The notes beneath the pieces are model-generated. The model made no database searches and was not told the origin of the DNA. It saw only the letters and a list, made by a program, of their open reading frames with translations. Position numbers and translations under genes: made by a program. Of a DNA stretch of 37,872 nucleotides, positions 6,909 to 16,426 are shown in pieces. Position 1 is the first letter of the stretch. Each line of letters starts with the position of its first letter. The stretch is from Selenomonadales bacterium UBA7018 (GTDB lineage: Bacteria; Bacillota; Negativicutes; Selenomonadales; Selenomonadaceae), in assembly GCA_002448305.1 (NCBI GenBank), contig DJWY01000010.1, forward strand, positions 13,037-50,908, read 5' to 3'.

Positions 6909-8720
6909 ATGGCGAAAGATATGACTAAAAAGAAAATAATAATCGTGGGCGGCGGCATATCGGGCTTGCTCGCTACGATTAAAGTTTGCGAACTGGGCGG
7001 CGAAGTTTATTTATTTTCATACTGCCCCGTTAAGCGTTCGCATTCCCTGTGCGCGCAAGGCGGCATGAATGCTTGCATGGACACTAAGGGCGAACACGAT
7101 AGCATTTACGAGCATTTTGACGATACGGTTTACGGCGGCGACTTCTTAGCCGACCAACTCGCGGTCAAAGGCATGGTCGAAGCGGCTCCGAAACTTATCA
7201 AAATGCTTGACAGAATGGGCGTCACGTTCACGCGCACACCCGAAGGCAATTTAGACCTTCGCAATTTCGGCGGACAGAAAAATAAACGCACTTGTTTTTC
7301 CGGCTCCACGACCGGTCAGCAAATTCTCTACGCGCTTGATGAGCAAGTTCGTCGCTGGGAAGTTAAAGGCGTGGTTCACAAGTACGAATTCTGGGAATTC
7401 ATTAAGATTATCAAGAACAAAGAGGGCATTTGTCGCGGTATCGTCGCTCAAAGCATGAACACGATGGAAATTAAATCGTTCCCCGCCGATACGGTTATTC
7501 TTGCGACTGGCGGTCCTGGTCAAGTGTTCGGGCGTTGCACGGCGTCGACGATTTGTAACGGCTCGGCAGTCAGCGCGGTTTATCAGCAGGGCGCGGAAAT
7601 TGCTAACCCCGAATTTATTCAGATTCACCCGACCGCAATTCCCGGCTCCGATAAAAATCGCTTAATGTCTGAAGCGTGTCGTGGTGAAGGCGGGCGCGTC
7701 TGGGTTTACAAGGACGGAAAGCCTTGGTATTTCTTAGAGGAAATGTATCCGGCTTATGGCAACCTTGTTCCGCGTGACGTTGCAAGCCGCGCAATTTTCA
7801 AAGTCTGCGTGCATATGGGCTTAGGCATCAACGGCGAAAACCGCGTTTATCTTGACCTGTCGCATATTGACGGCGATTATCTCCTGCGCAAACTCGGCGG
7901 TATTTTGGAAATGTATTCGGAATTCGTCGGGCAAGACCCGCGCAAAGTTCCTATGGAAATTTTCCCCAGCGTCCATTACTCAATGGGCGGCATTTGGGTT
8001 GACAGATTCCACTTCACGAATATTCCTGGACTTATGGCGTCGGGCGAATGCGATTATCAATATCACGGCGCAAATCGTCTCGGCGCGAATTCACTTTTAA
8101 GCGCGGCTTATTCGGGCACGGTTTCCGGTCCGGAGGCTATGAAGTGGGCTAAATCTGGTAAGAATGGCTCCGAACTTTCAGAAGCAGAAATGGAAGCGGC
8201 GCGGGCTGAAGTTCAGCGCGAATACGATAAAATTTTGCAGATGAACGGCTCTGAAAACGCCCATAAACTTCATCACGAAATGGGCGACCTTATGTATAAA
8301 TACGTGGCGATTGAGCGCGATAACAACGGGCTTGACGCTTGCCTTGTCGAGTTGAAAAAGTTGCTCAAGCGTTGGGACGACATTGGAATTACCGACAGAG
8401 GACACGTCGCCAATCAAGAGGCAATGTTCGTTCGCCAGCTCCGCAATATGATTCTGTACGCAATGGCGATTACAAAGGGTGCTCGTTGCCGCGACGAATC
8501 ACGCGGGGCGCACGCTAAGATTGTCCTTGAAAACGGGCAACGCAAGCACGACGAAAACGGCGACCTCGTCTTCATGGGGCGCGACGATAAAAACTTCATG
8601 TTCACAACGATTATCAACTATGACCCCAAGACCGAAGAACCGCTCGTCAGCTATCGTGAGTTCGACCACTCGTTGATTAAACCGCGCGCCCGCAACTACG
8701 CCGTCGCCAAGAAAGAGTAA
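6909..8720 (+). CDS. sdhA: succinate dehydrogenase/fumarate reductase flavoprotein subunit
   Basis: A 603-residue catalytic subunit that carries covalently bound FAD. The dinucleotide motif IIVGGGISGLLA is near the N-terminus, followed by the flavin-linking histidine segment RSHSLCAQGGMNA. Active-site blocks HPTAIPG, RGEGGRVW, HYSMGGIWVD and ANRLGANSLLSA are all present. ATG 6909 is preferred over the in-frame TTG 6903 because AGGAG (6896-6900) sits 8 bases before it. The gene lies between sdhC and sdhB with short gaps, in the C-A-B order of the Bacillus/Wolinella type. No defect is visible. Confidence 0.95.
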   Translation: MAKDMTKKKIIIVGGGISGLLATIKVCELGGEVYLFSYCPVKRSHSLCAQGGMNACMDTKGEHDSIYEHFDDTVYGGDFLADQLAVKGMVEAAPKLIKMLDRMGVTFTRTPEGNLDLRNFGGQKNKRTCFSGSTTGQQILYALDEQVRRWEVKGVVHKYEFWEFIKIIKNKEGICRGIVAQSMNTMEIKSFPADTVILATGGPGQVFGRCTASTICNGSAVSAVYQQGAEIANPEFIQIHPTAIPGSDKNRLMSEACRGEGGRVWVYKDGKPWYFLEEMYPAYGNLVPRDVASRAIFKVCVHMGLGINGENRVYLDLSHIDGDYLLRKLGGILEMYSEFVGQDPRKVPMEIFPSVHYSMGGIWVDRFHFTNIPGLMASGECDYQYHGANRLGANSLLSAAYSGTVSGPEAMKWAKSGKNGSELSEAEMEAARAEVQREYDKILQMNGSENAHKLHHEMGDLMYKYVAIERDNNGLDACLVELKKLLKRWDDIGITDRGHVANQEAMFVRQLRNMILYAMAITKGARCRDESRGAHAKIVLENGQRKHDENGDLVFMGRDDKNFMFTTIINYDPKTEEPLVSYREFDHSLIKPRARNYAVAKKE

Positions 8721-8733
8721 AGGAGCGTTAGCT

Positions 8734-9480
8734 ATGGCTGAAAAAGTCAGATTTATAATCGAGCGGCAGGACGCGCCGGACGCTAAGCCTTACAACCAAG
8801 AATTTGACGTGGATTATCGTCCAGGCTTAAACGTTGTCGCCTCGCTCATGGAAATACAAAAAAATCCCGTAACTGTCGACGGTAAAAAAGTTCCGCCGGT
8901 CGTTTGGGAGTGTAACTGTTTGGAAAAAGTTTGCGGCGCGTGCATGATGGTTATCAACGGCAAAGCCCAGCAAGCTTGTTGCGCACTCGTCGACAATCTT
9001 AAAAAGCCGATTAAACTTCAACCTGCGCGGACGTTTCCTGTTATTCGCGACTTGCTGATTGATAGGTCACGCATGTTTGAAGCCTTAAAGAGAATTCAAG
9101 GTTGGATAGAGCTTGACGGCTCGTGGGAAAATCGCGACGCGCCGATTCAAAATCCCTACACCGCCCGCACCGCTTACGAAATTTCGCGTTGCATGACGTG
9201 CGGTTGTTGCTTAGAGGCTTGCCCGAATGTCGGTCCGCAATCGGACTTCATTGGACCCGCTCCGACTGTGCAAGCTTATCTGTTCAACCTGCACCCGCTC
9301 GGAAAATTCGACGCGCCTAAGCGTTTAAATGTCCTTATGGAAAAGGGCGGCATAACCAGTTGCGGCAATAGTCAGAACTGCGAGGCGGTTTGCCCCAAAT
9401 CCATTAAGCTGACGAAATATCTTGCGCAACTCAATCGCGATGTAAACATTCAGGCTTTGAAAAATATCTTTGACAACTAA
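8734..9480 (+). CDS. sdhB: succinate dehydrogenase/fumarate reductase iron-sulfur subunit
   Basis: A 248-residue subunit that passes electrons between the FAD subunit and the cytochrome. The N-terminal ferredoxin domain has cysteines for the [2Fe-2S] centre (C60, C62, C67, C70, then C82/C83). The C-terminal domain has CMTCGCCLEACP (from C153) and CGNSQNCEAVCP (C210, C216, C220) for the [4Fe-4S] and [3Fe-4S] centres. It starts with ATG 8734 after AAAGGAG. It is the last gene of the fum-sdh group; a hairpin terminator follows. Confidence 0.95.
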   Translation: MAEKVRFIIERQDAPDAKPYNQEFDVDYRPGLNVVASLMEIQKNPVTVDGKKVPPVVWECNCLEKVCGACMMVINGKAQQACCALVDNLKKPIKLQPARTFPVIRDLLIDRSRMFEALKRIQGWIELDGSWENRDAPIQNPYTARTAYEISRCMTCGCCLEACPNVGPQSDFIGPAPTVQAYLFNLHPLGKFDAPKRLNVLMEKGGITSCGNSQNCEAVCPKSIKLTKYLAQLNRDVNIQALKNIFDN

Positions 9481-9490
9481 ATTTATCGCA

Positions 9491-9538
9491 AAAAAATTAT
9501 CGGGACATTGCAGAAAATCTGTAGTGCCCCGATTTTTT
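9491..9538. terminator. bidirectional intrinsic terminator between sdhB and fhs
   Basis: ATCGGG (9499-9504) pairs with CCCGAT (9527-9532), and the stem continues through CATTGCAG/CTGTAGTG with two wobbles and one mismatch. Six T follow on the plus strand and six A precede, which gives a T tract on the minus strand too. It fits the convergent gene ends. Confidence 0.85.
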
Positions 9539-9550
9539 GTGCAGAATATT

Positions 9551-11218
9551 TCAGAACAAACCGCTAATAACTCCGTCGGGCGTTATGTCGATTTTTTCAG
9601 CGGCAGGGCGTTTGGGCAATCCGGGCATTGTCATAATATTACCCGCCAATACCACGATAAAGCCCGCGCCCGCAGATATTTTAACTTCGCGAACAGTCAC
9701 GTCAAAATTTTTCGGGCGTCCAAGTTTCGTCGCGTCGTCGGATAAAGAATACTGCGTTTTCGCGACGCAGATTGGGAATTTTCCAAAGCCGCGCTGTTCA
9801 ATCTCCGCAAGTTGTTTCTTAGCCGCAGGAGCATAAGTCACGCCGTCCGCACCGTAAATTTTCTGCGCAATCGCCAAAATTTTATCCGTAATGCTGGCGT
9901 CGTCGTCGTAAGTGAACTTGAAATTTTTAGCGTCATTGAAACTGTCTTCAACCGCCTTTGCAAGCTCAATTCCACCTGCGCCGCCTTCTGCGAATACTTT
10001 CGACCGAGCAAAGCGAACGCCTTTAGCCGCGCAGATTTTTTCGACCGCTTGAATTTCTTCTGCCGTATCAGTCGGAAAATCATTCAGCGCGACAATCGCC
10101 GGAAGTCCAAAGCCTTGCACGTTCTCGATATGCTTTTCCAAGTTCTCAAGCCCGCGCTCAACCGCCGCAACGTTCGGAACCGACAAATTTTTCTTGTCAA
10201 CGCCGCCATGCATTTTCAAAGCGCGAATTGTCGCCACGATAACTACCGCGTTGGGACGCAAGCCACTCATGCGGCATTTTATATCCAGGAATTTTTCCGC
10301 GCCCAAGTCCGCGCCGAATCCGGCTTCCGTAACGACAACGTCGGCAAGTTTAAGCGCGTATTTCGTCGCCGTAACGCTGTTGCAACCGTGCGCAATGTTC
10401 GCAAAAGGTCCGCCATGAATCAGCGCGGGCGTCCCTTCCAAAGTCTGGACAAGGTTAGGCTTAATCGCGTCTTTCAAGAGCAATGCCAGCGAACCCGTAA
10501 CTTTTAAATCGTTTGCCGTGACAATTTCGCCGTCAACCGTATATGCGACGATTATTTTTCCAAGCCGCTCCTTTAAGTCAGCAAAATCTTTCGCCAAACA
10601 TAAAATCGCCATCATCTCAGACGCAACCGTTATATCAAAACCCGTTTCGCGTGGCACGCCGTTAATCTTGCCACCAAGCCCGACGATTACATTTCTCAAG
10701 GCGCGGTCGTTCAAGTCCAAAACCCTTTTCCAGACAACGCGCCGCACATCGATTTTAAGTTCGTTGCCCTGTTGCAGGTGATTATCCACAACCGCCGCTA
10801 AAAGATTATGCGCGGTCGTTATCGCGTGAAAATCGCCCGTGAAATGCAAATTTATATCCTCCATTGGCACGACTTGCGCATAACCGCCGCCCGCCGCGCC
10901 GCCTTTTATCCCGAAGCAAGGACCAAGACTCGGCTCGCGAAGTGCTACGCAAATTTTCTTGCCCATTTTCGCGAAAGCGTCCGCTAAACCGATTGAAGTT
11001 GTAGTTTTGCCCTCGCCGGCGGGAGTCGGAGTTATTGCCGTCACCAAAATTAATTTTCCGTCCGGTTTTTTTTCAATGCGGCTCCAAACGTCAGCAGAAA
11101 TTTTCGCCTTGTACTTGCCGTAAAATTCTAAATCCTCTTCCGTTAAGCCGAGCTTTTCAGCCGCCGCCGTTATCTTTTCAACCTGCGCGGCTTGCGCAAT
11201 TTCTACGTCACTCAACAT
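9551..11218 (-). CDS. fhs: formate--tetrahydrofolate ligase
   Basis: A 555-residue ATP-dependent enzyme that makes 10-formyltetrahydrofolate from formate and tetrahydrofolate, feeding purine synthesis and one-carbon metabolism. The nucleotide site TPTPAGEGKTTTSIGL is near the N-terminus, and LREPSLGPCFGIKGGAAGGG and FHAITTAHNLLAA follow, as expected. Length is normal. ATG 11218 is chosen over the in-frame GTG 11227, which nearly abuts the AAGGAG motif. It is a single-gene unit between two hairpins. The gene alone does not show an acetogenic pathway. Confidence 0.96.
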   Translation of the reverse strand: MLSDVEIAQAAQVEKITAAAEKLGLTEEDLEFYGKYKAKISADVWSRIEKKPDGKLILVTAITPTPAGEGKTTTSIGLADAFAKMGKKICVALREPSLGPCFGIKGGAAGGGYAQVVPMEDINLHFTGDFHAITTAHNLLAAVVDNHLQQGNELKIDVRRVVWKRVLDLNDRALRNVIVGLGGKINGVPRETGFDITVASEMMAILCLAKDFADLKERLGKIIVAYTVDGEIVTANDLKVTGSLALLLKDAIKPNLVQTLEGTPALIHGGPFANIAHGCNSVTATKYALKLADVVVTEAGFGADLGAEKFLDIKCRMSGLRPNAVVIVATIRALKMHGGVDKKNLSVPNVAAVERGLENLEKHIENVQGFGLPAIVALNDFPTDTAEEIQAVEKICAAKGVRFARSKVFAEGGAGGIELAKAVEDSFNDAKNFKFTYDDDASITDKILAIAQKIYGADGVTYAPAAKKQLAEIEQRGFGKFPICVAKTQYSLSDDATKLGRPKNFDVTVREVKISAGAGFIVVLAGNIMTMPGLPKRPAAEKIDITPDGVISGLF

Positions 11219-11241
11219 TTTTATCACTCTCCTTGCAATGA

Positions 11242-11270
11242 ATCATAACAAAAATTTTTCGCTCTGAAAA
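11242..11270 (-). promoter_or_regulatory. promoter candidate for fhs
   Basis: TTTTCA, 17 bases, TATGAT on the minus strand, with TG one base before the -10 box (extended -10). The start site would be about 15-20 bases before ATG 11218. Confidence 0.5.
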
Positions 11271-11277
11271 GCTCAAT

Positions 11278-11313
11278 AAGAAAAAAGCCCGCCATAATCG
11301 ACAGGCTTTTTCT
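11278..11313 (-). terminator. intrinsic terminator after the diguanylate cyclase gene
   Basis: AGAAAAAAGCC pairs with GGCTTTTTCT around a 14-base loop, 13 bases beyond the stop codon. It has a T-rich side on both strands. It would also end the Tad cluster transcript if that reads this far. Confidence 0.75.
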
Positions 11314-11325
11314 ACAAGTTATTTT

Positions 11326-12927
11326 TTAATTGTCTTCTTCTTCTTTCTCGAACAGCTCGCAATAATATCCGTTCTTGCCGTTGTTCTTCACGTGATAAAC
11401 TGCTTTATCCGCCGAAGCAAATAGGCTGTCATAATCGCGCCCATTATGCGGCGCAATCGCAATGCCAATGCTAGCCGTCACAAAGCACGATTTTCCTTCA
11501 AGCGACAAGTTAAACGCAATCTGCTTAATCTGTTCCGCCTTGCGAATTACAACTTCCATATTCGGCAGGCTGTCCACGATAACAACAAATTCATCGCCGC
11601 CAAATCGCCCTATGCAATCATTCGGACGGAAAATTTTCTTCAAGCCCTTTGCAAACTCCACTAAAACTTTGTCGCCGAATTGATGACCCAAAAGGTCATT
11701 AACTTCCTTGAAATGGTCTAAGTCAATCATGTAAAACGCTAGGAAAATATTCGAGTTCTCGTTTTCGTTGAAAGTTTTGAGCTTCATCTTGCAAAGATTT
11801 TCCATAGTCTTTTTGTTGAAAAGCTCCGTGAGTTTATCAAGCTCCGATTCAAGTTGGAAGGCATCGCGGTCAGATTTCATTTTGTTGAAAGCCGCCGCCA
11901 TTTGTCCAAGTTCGTCGTCGCTATTGACTTCGATTTTGTTGAGGGAAGTATTGCCGCTTGCAATTTCGTCGACAACGTTAGTCATTTGGATAATCGGCTT
12001 AGAAATTTTAACCGATAACAGATACGCAACTAACGTCCCGATAAACAACATAACCAGACCGAAGATAACCGCTTTAACTGCTTTGTCGTAGACTTGATCC
12101 CAAATGTAATGATAAGGGCGAATCGTAACAATCATCCATCCCGTGTCAATATTTCGCGAATAAGTCGCTAGAGAATCGACTTCGTTAATGTCAATGCGAA
12201 TGACGCCCGAACTGTTATAAATTCTGTCGAGAATAAATTTGTAGCTGTTATCAATCGCGTACTCGGTGCCTATGCCAGAGAAATTATCCGAATTGGCAAT
12301 TACGCGCCCCGTTCTGTCCATAACGATAACGCTGACTTCATCGTCGTCGAATCCTTGAACAAATTCCTGCAAGGCGTTAAGGTCGAAATTCCTCTGAATC
12401 ATGCCGACAGATTTTTTTTCATAATCAAAGACCGGCACTTCCATTACGATAATCAATTTGCCAGTCGCCATACTGGAAATAATATCCGAGACATAACTTC
12501 TGCCCTTCATCGCCTCTTGGAAATGTTGACGCTTCTTAAGATTAACGCAGGTTGCGCCGTCGGTGCGATAAATTTGCCAACCGTCGCTTCCAGTCAATGC
12601 CATTAAATTATCGTCGTCGAAAATGTCATTGGTTTCGCTTAAAATCTTTATGATATTATTGCGTTCTTCTTCGGTGGGCGATTCAACATAATTAATTATT
12701 TCCGGATTCAAAGCGAGCGAACGCAAAACATGTTGATTGACTTCGATTAGTGCGCTGACGTGTTCGGAGATAATAGAATTTCTAAGCAAGCTGTTTTGCT
12801 TAACGGATTCTTCCATTTCGGAAATAGTATTGATTGCGCTGACTACAATCAGAATCAAAAATGGTATCGCGCCCATTATGGCGAAAAAGAAAAAAAGTTT
12901 GGCTCTAATGCCTTTGTTAAATTCCAT
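11326..12927 (-). CDS. membrane diguanylate cyclase with extracytoplasmic sensor, HAMP and GGDEF domains
   Basis: A 533-residue sensor enzyme expected to make cyclic di-GMP. Order: first membrane helix (about 8-34), a periplasmic double-Cache-like domain (about 40-270), second helix (about 283-307), HAMP linker (about 305-357), GGDEF domain (about 362-525). The active site RFGGDEF is intact (GGDEF at 443-447), and an RPND product-inhibition site lies five residues before it, so feedback control is likely. The start is uncertain: ATG 12927 has a modest GTGGA upstream; GTG 12939 has none. It follows tadC on the same strand after about 70 bases that carry a repeat, so it may be the last gene of the Tad cluster. 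Confidence 0.92.
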   Translation of the reverse strand: MEFNKGIRAKLFFFFAIMGAIPFLILIVVSAINTISEMEESVKQNSLLRNSIISEHVSALIEVNQHVLRSLALNPEIINYVESPTEEERNNIIKILSETNDIFDDDNLMALTGSDGWQIYRTDGATCVNLKKRQHFQEAMKGRSYVSDIISSMATGKLIIVMEVPVFDYEKKSVGMIQRNFDLNALQEFVQGFDDDEVSVIVMDRTGRVIANSDNFSGIGTEYAIDNSYKFILDRIYNSSGVIRIDINEVDSLATYSRNIDTGWMIVTIRPYHYIWDQVYDKAVKAVIFGLVMLFIGTLVAYLLSVKISKPIIQMTNVVDEIASGNTSLNKIEVNSDDELGQMAAAFNKMKSDRDAFQLESELDKLTELFNKKTMENLCKMKLKTFNENENSNIFLAFYMIDLDHFKEVNDLLGHQFGDKVLVEFAKGLKKIFRPNDCIGRFGGDEFVVIVDSLPNMEVVIRKAEQIKQIAFNLSLEGKSCFVTASIGIAIAPHNGRDYDSLFASADKAVYHVKNNGKNGYYCELFEKEEEDN

Positions 12928-12954
12928 AATTCCATCCACTCAGAAAGGAACTGC

Positions 12955-12995
12955 GTAATTAAGAAACTCATTGCGCATTACGCATTTCTAATTGC
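12955..12995. repeat. heptamer repeat island 3 (TGCGCAT/TACGCAT type)
   Basis: Between tadC and the diguanylate cyclase gene: TGCGCAT, TACGCAT, then TTCTAATT. The same combination is found in inverse orientation at 29130-29170 before minD, which shows that the AATTAGG and ATGCGCA unit types travel together. Confidence 0.6.
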
Positions 12996-12997
12996 AT

Positions 12998-13993
12998 TTA
13001 TCTGTTGCCGAGATTTTGCATAAGAGTATACATTGCAGGGAAAAGCAAAACTACGAACATTGACGGGAAAATAAACAAAATCATCGGGAAAAGTATTTTG
13101 ACGGGAGCTTTCATCGCTTCCGTTTTAACCCACTGTCTATGGCGGTCGCGCATGTTATCGGCTTGCGTTTTTAGCGTGCGCGTCATACTTGTGCCGAGTT
13201 TTTCCGCCTGAATTATCGAGGTCGTGAACAAATAAATTTCTTCCAAGTCGCAACGCTTAGCCAGAGTTGTCAAAGCGTATTGGTGCGTCATACCAAGCGC
13301 AACGTCCTGTTGCATGCGGCTAAATTCGTCGATAAGCGGTCCTTTCATGCGCTTAATCATTTTGGAAACCGCGCCGTCGAAAGATAAGCCCGCTTGCACG
13401 CTGACACAAAGCATATCAAGGAATTCGGGCAACTGCTTGCGAATTTTCCTTTGCCGTTCGCGAATTTTCGAGTTCAACACGGCGAAAGGAATTCCCGCAC
13501 CCATGATTATTCCCAATGCCAAAACTAAAGCTTGCTGCGCGGGGTTAAGATTGGGGCGAATCTGAATAAGTATCATTGCGCCGACTGTAAATATGGCAAT
13601 CGATAAGCACCAACAAGTTGCTAAGCGCGAGACGCTCCAAGCACCGAGTTTTCCTGCGCGGAAAATTTTATCTTCAATCTGCTCTTTAATCGCGGTCGGC
13701 GTAAGCTTTTGCATGTGCTCTTCGATTGCACGAATAATCGGTTTAATGACGCGGTCATAAAAAGCAACGCGCTGTTCGTCTTCAATTTCCGGAACGCCGT
13801 CTTTTACTTTAACCGTCGTTGGCGTAACGTTCTTTTTCAGCTTTGGGGCGCGAGACTCTTCCGCCTGGTCAATCATCTCGTTAAGCCTTTTGCGAAGTTG
13901 AGCTTCCGGAGTTTGTTTCAAGCGCAGAATAATAAATATAAAAATTGCCCAGATAAATGCGCCGATAGCCGCGAGTATAACTATGGTTGACAA
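12998..13993 (-). CDS. tadC: Tad/Flp pilus assembly inner-membrane protein TadC (T2SF family)
   Basis: A 331-residue platform protein. One N-terminal helix (about 5-23), two central helices (about 128-170) and one C-terminal helix pair (about 300-325) flank the T2SF domain; 'LPEFLDMLCVSVQAGLSFD' and 'EAMKAPVKILFPMILFIFP' are typical of TadC. With TadB it should form the inner-membrane base of the pilus machine that the TadA ATPase drives. The start is TTG 13993 with GGAGGTG 7 bases upstream, and it begins six bases after the tadA stop. Confidence 0.92.
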   Translation of the reverse strand: MSTIVILAAIGAFIWAIFIFIILRLKQTPEAQLRKRLNEMIDQAEESRAPKLKKNVTPTTVKVKDGVPEIEDEQRVAFYDRVIKPIIRAIEEHMQKLTPTAIKEQIEDKIFRAGKLGAWSVSRLATCWCLSIAIFTVGAMILIQIRPNLNPAQQALVLALGIIMGAGIPFAVLNSKIRERQRKIRKQLPEFLDMLCVSVQAGLSFDGAVSKMIKRMKGPLIDEFSRMQQDVALGMTHQYALTTLAKRCDLEEIYLFTTSIIQAEKLGTSMTRTLKTQADNMRDRHRQWVKTEAMKAPVKILFPMILFIFPSMFVVLLFPAMYTLMQNLGNR

Positions 13994-13999
13994 AGACTT

Positions 14000-15499
14000 T
14001 CACCTCCGTCCGCTTGAGAAAAATGAACGCGGTAAATCTATTCCGTTCATAACAAATTTGTCCATGAATTGCGGCGCAAGTCCCATGCTCTCGTAATGCC
14101 CGACTGATTTTCCCGTCTCGTCAATGTAGTCTTGAACGTAGCGGAATAAATCTTGCAAAATAATCGTGTCGCCTTCCATGCCTTGAACTTCCGTGATATA
14201 AGTAATTTTTCTGCTACCGTCGCGGATTCTCGACTGCTGAATTATTAAATCAATCGCGGAGGCGACTTGCGTCCGAACAGCGCGAACAGGTAATTCCATG
14301 CCCGCCATTAAAACCATTGTTTCAAGACGGCTTAAAACGTCGCGGGGTGAATTGGCGTGCGCGGTCGTCAAGGAGCCGTCGTGACCGGTATTCATAGCCT
14401 GAAGCATGTCCAAAGCTTCGCCCGAACGAACCTCGCCGACGATAATTCTATCAGGACGCATACGCAAAGAATTTCTAACTAAATCGCGGATTGTTATCGC
14501 GCCGTATCCTTCCAAGTTAGCGGGGCGACTTTCAAGCGTGACGACGTGCCGTTGTTGCAAGCGCAATTCGGCGGCGTCCTCAATCGTGACGATTCTATCA
14601 GTTTCGGGAATAAAAGACGACAGGACATTTAGCGTAGTCGTTTTGCCGGAGCCGGTGCCGCCCGATACCAAAATATTTAAGCGGGCTTTAACGCAAGCTT
14701 CAAGGAACGTTGCCATATCCTCGCTAAGCGTGCCGAAATTTACAAGGTCATCTATTGATAGCGCGTGCTTAGAAAATTTTCGGATAGTGACAGTGGGACC
14801 AACCAAAGACAGCGGCGGGATAATTATATTGACGCGGGAGCCGTCAGCAAGGCGGGCATCGACTAACGGCGAAGATTCATCAACGCGGCGACCAAGCGGC
14901 GTCAAAATGCGCTCAATGATATTCATTAAGTGCGTATTGTCATAAAAGCGGACGTCGCTCAATTTGAGTTTGCCCTTTTGCTCGATAAAAATTTGGTGCG
15001 GGCCATTAATCATAACTTCAGTAATGCTATCATTTTGAAGGAGTGGTTCCAAAGGACCCAAGCCGAGCAATTCGTTGCTAATATCGTCGACAAGCTGAAG
15101 GCGTTCGCCGCGTGACATTGTATACGGACTTTCCGACAATTCGCGAGTGGCATAGACGCCGATAATATTTTTAATTTGTTCTCTAGCTTCTTCGCCGCGT
15201 ACTAATACTGCTTGTTCTTCAGGCGTCATTTCGTCGACAATACGACGGTGAACGGCGAGCTTTAATTCTTGCATAATATCATTTCGCGACGCGACAGCCC
15301 TTCTTCCTACAAAGGCGGACGCTTCTAATGGGGCTTCGCGTTCCTGCTTAACTTGCGTTTCAGTGTAAGTTGGTTTTTGTCCTGTCTCCGATTTAGTAAT
15401 GTCGACTGGGCGTGACAAGCGTTGTGGTTCGGAAGACGCCTTCGGTTTATCTTTAGTTATACCGCCTAATCTTTCGAGCAATGACAATGAGCGTGGCAT
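14000..15499 (-). CDS. tadA: Tad/Flp pilus assembly ATPase TadA (CpaF)
   Basis: A 499-residue secretion ATPase of the GspE/VirB11 superfamily. Walker A GGTGSGKT at about 280-287, acidic box EDAAELRL, Walker B region RIIVGEVRSGEA, and the histidine box GHDGSLTTAHAN are all present. The first 75 residues are polar and variable. It powers Flp pilus extension and probably retraction. ATG 15499 is chosen; the in-frame GTG 15509-15511 lies inside the GAGGAG ribosome binding site. It sits between tadE and tadC. Confidence 0.95.
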   Translation of the reverse strand: MPRSLSLLERLGGITKDKPKASSEPQRLSRPVDITKSETGQKPTYTETQVKQEREAPLEASAFVGRRAVASRNDIMQELKLAVHRRIVDEMTPEEQAVLVRGEEAREQIKNIIGVYATRELSESPYTMSRGERLQLVDDISNELLGLGPLEPLLQNDSITEVMINGPHQIFIEQKGKLKLSDVRFYDNTHLMNIIERILTPLGRRVDESSPLVDARLADGSRVNIIIPPLSLVGPTVTIRKFSKHALSIDDLVNFGTLSEDMATFLEACVKARLNILVSGGTGSGKTTTLNVLSSFIPETDRIVTIEDAAELRLQQRHVVTLESRPANLEGYGAITIRDLVRNSLRMRPDRIIVGEVRSGEALDMLQAMNTGHDGSLTTAHANSPRDVLSRLETMVLMAGMELPVRAVRTQVASAIDLIIQQSRIRDGSRKITYITEVQGMEGDTIILQDLFRYVQDYIDETGKSVGHYESMGLAPQFMDKFVMNGIDLPRSFFSSGRR

Positions 15500-15520
15500 T
15501 AAATTTTTCACTCCTCTTTA

Positions 15521-15925
15521 TCAAGTTTCTTCCGTGCTCGTATCTTCAAGCCTCATTCTGTACGTTATATCAAACTCACTTGGCAAAACAAGAAAGGAAT
15601 CTTTCCTTCTAAATTCAATGGTGACAACTACGTCCTCGTTCTCTTTGTTTTTGTCTAGGGATTCAATGTCTACATTAATCTTTATTTCATAGACGTCAGA
15701 CTTTGAATAATCTTTATTGCTCCAGCCATTATACTTTTGAATAATTTCACCTCTTTTATCTGCCGAAGCTAAGGAAACTTCGCGGGCGATAGTTCGGGCG
15801 TAGTTATTATAGTTTAGATAATCCATGAACATGATACCGCCGTAAATCATGGCAAAGATAATACCAAAAACAATCGGAGCCATAAGCGCGAATTCAACAG
15901 CAGACTGACCTCTTTGCCTTTTCAT
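15521..15925 (-). CDS. tadE: TadE-like pseudopilin
   Basis: A 134-residue minor pilin. It begins MKRQRG, then QSAVEFALMAPIVFGIIFA: the G-x4-E-F prepilin peptidase site of TadE/TadF proteins followed by a hydrophobic helix. The remainder is a soluble domain (about 40-134) rich in charged residues. It is rather short for the family. No prepilin peptidase gene is in the window, so that enzyme must be encoded elsewhere. It lies between flp (with a hairpin in the gap) and tadA. Confidence 0.88.
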   Translation of the reverse strand: MKRQRGQSAVEFALMAPIVFGIIFAMIYGGIMFMDYLNYNNYARTIAREVSLASADKRGEIIQKYNGWSNKDYSKSDVYEIKINVDIESLDKNKENEDVVVTIEFRRKDSFLVLPSEFDITYRMRLEDTSTEET

Positions 15926-15998
15926 GACAATACCTCCTTAGGAATTGTTTCCTGAATATTTTAAAAGAAAATGTCAACGTTTACAAGCCTTTTTGCGT

Positions 15999-16028
15999 AA
16001 AAAATAAGCTCCCAAAATTGGAAGCTCA
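15999..16028 (-). terminator. hairpin with T tract after flp, inside the Tad cluster
   Basis: On the minus strand TGAGCTTCC pairs with GGGAGCTTA across a six-base loop, then ATTTTTT. It lies about 75 bases after the flp stop and before tadE, and is likely a partial terminator that makes pilin message more abundant than the downstream machinery genes. Confidence 0.7.
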
Positions 16029-16103
16029 TAAAAGTTTTTTGTTGATTCAAACGTTCTAATTGATTTGCATAGATTAACGAATACAAGTGAAGTCAAGTGC
16101 AAC

Positions 16104-16325
16104 TCATTGGCTAGAAAGTTCATTAGCCGCTTCGTTTGCCGCACCGACCATTTCGCTTGCATTGCTGAACGCACTACCAACAGCTCCGCCGAGACCGTCA
16201 TTGCTAAGAACGAAAATAGCTATTGCTGCGACGAAAGCTATAATGAGCGCGTACTCAACCATGCCTTGCCCCTTTTCAGAGGACTTAATTTTTTGAATCA
16301 AAGCGTTAATGTACGTCAACAAGAG
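16104..16325 (-). CDS. flp: Flp-type major pilin prepilin
   Basis: A 73-residue prepilin. After a short basic leader ending SSEKG comes QGMVEYALIIAFVAAIAIFV: cleavage by a prepilin peptidase is expected after that glycine, with the conserved Glu-Tyr at +5/+6 and a 20-residue hydrophobic core. The mature tail (GGAVGSAFSNASEM...) is small and Ala/Ser rich, as in Flp pilins. The start is TTG 16325 or TTG 16322, both correctly spaced from GGAGGAG. The longer upstream frame would begin before that site and is rejected. It is placed between tadB and tadE instead of first in the cluster. Confidence 0.92.
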   Translation of the reverse strand, partial: LLLTYINALIQKIKSSEKGQGMVEYALIIAFVAAIAIFVLSNDGLGGAVGSAFSNASEMVGAANEAANELSSQ

Positions 16326-16426
16326 AATCTCCTCCATCCTTAGAATCAAAAATATTTATTCCCTTGACGATTTAACCTGTCACGCTAAATCAATTCAAAG
16401 CTTAATCAGTATGAATTTTAAATGGT

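Noticed and set aside
15974..16201. 75-codon minus-strand frame overlapping the end of flp
   Set aside because: It reads the flp gene out of frame and runs through the terminator hairpin.
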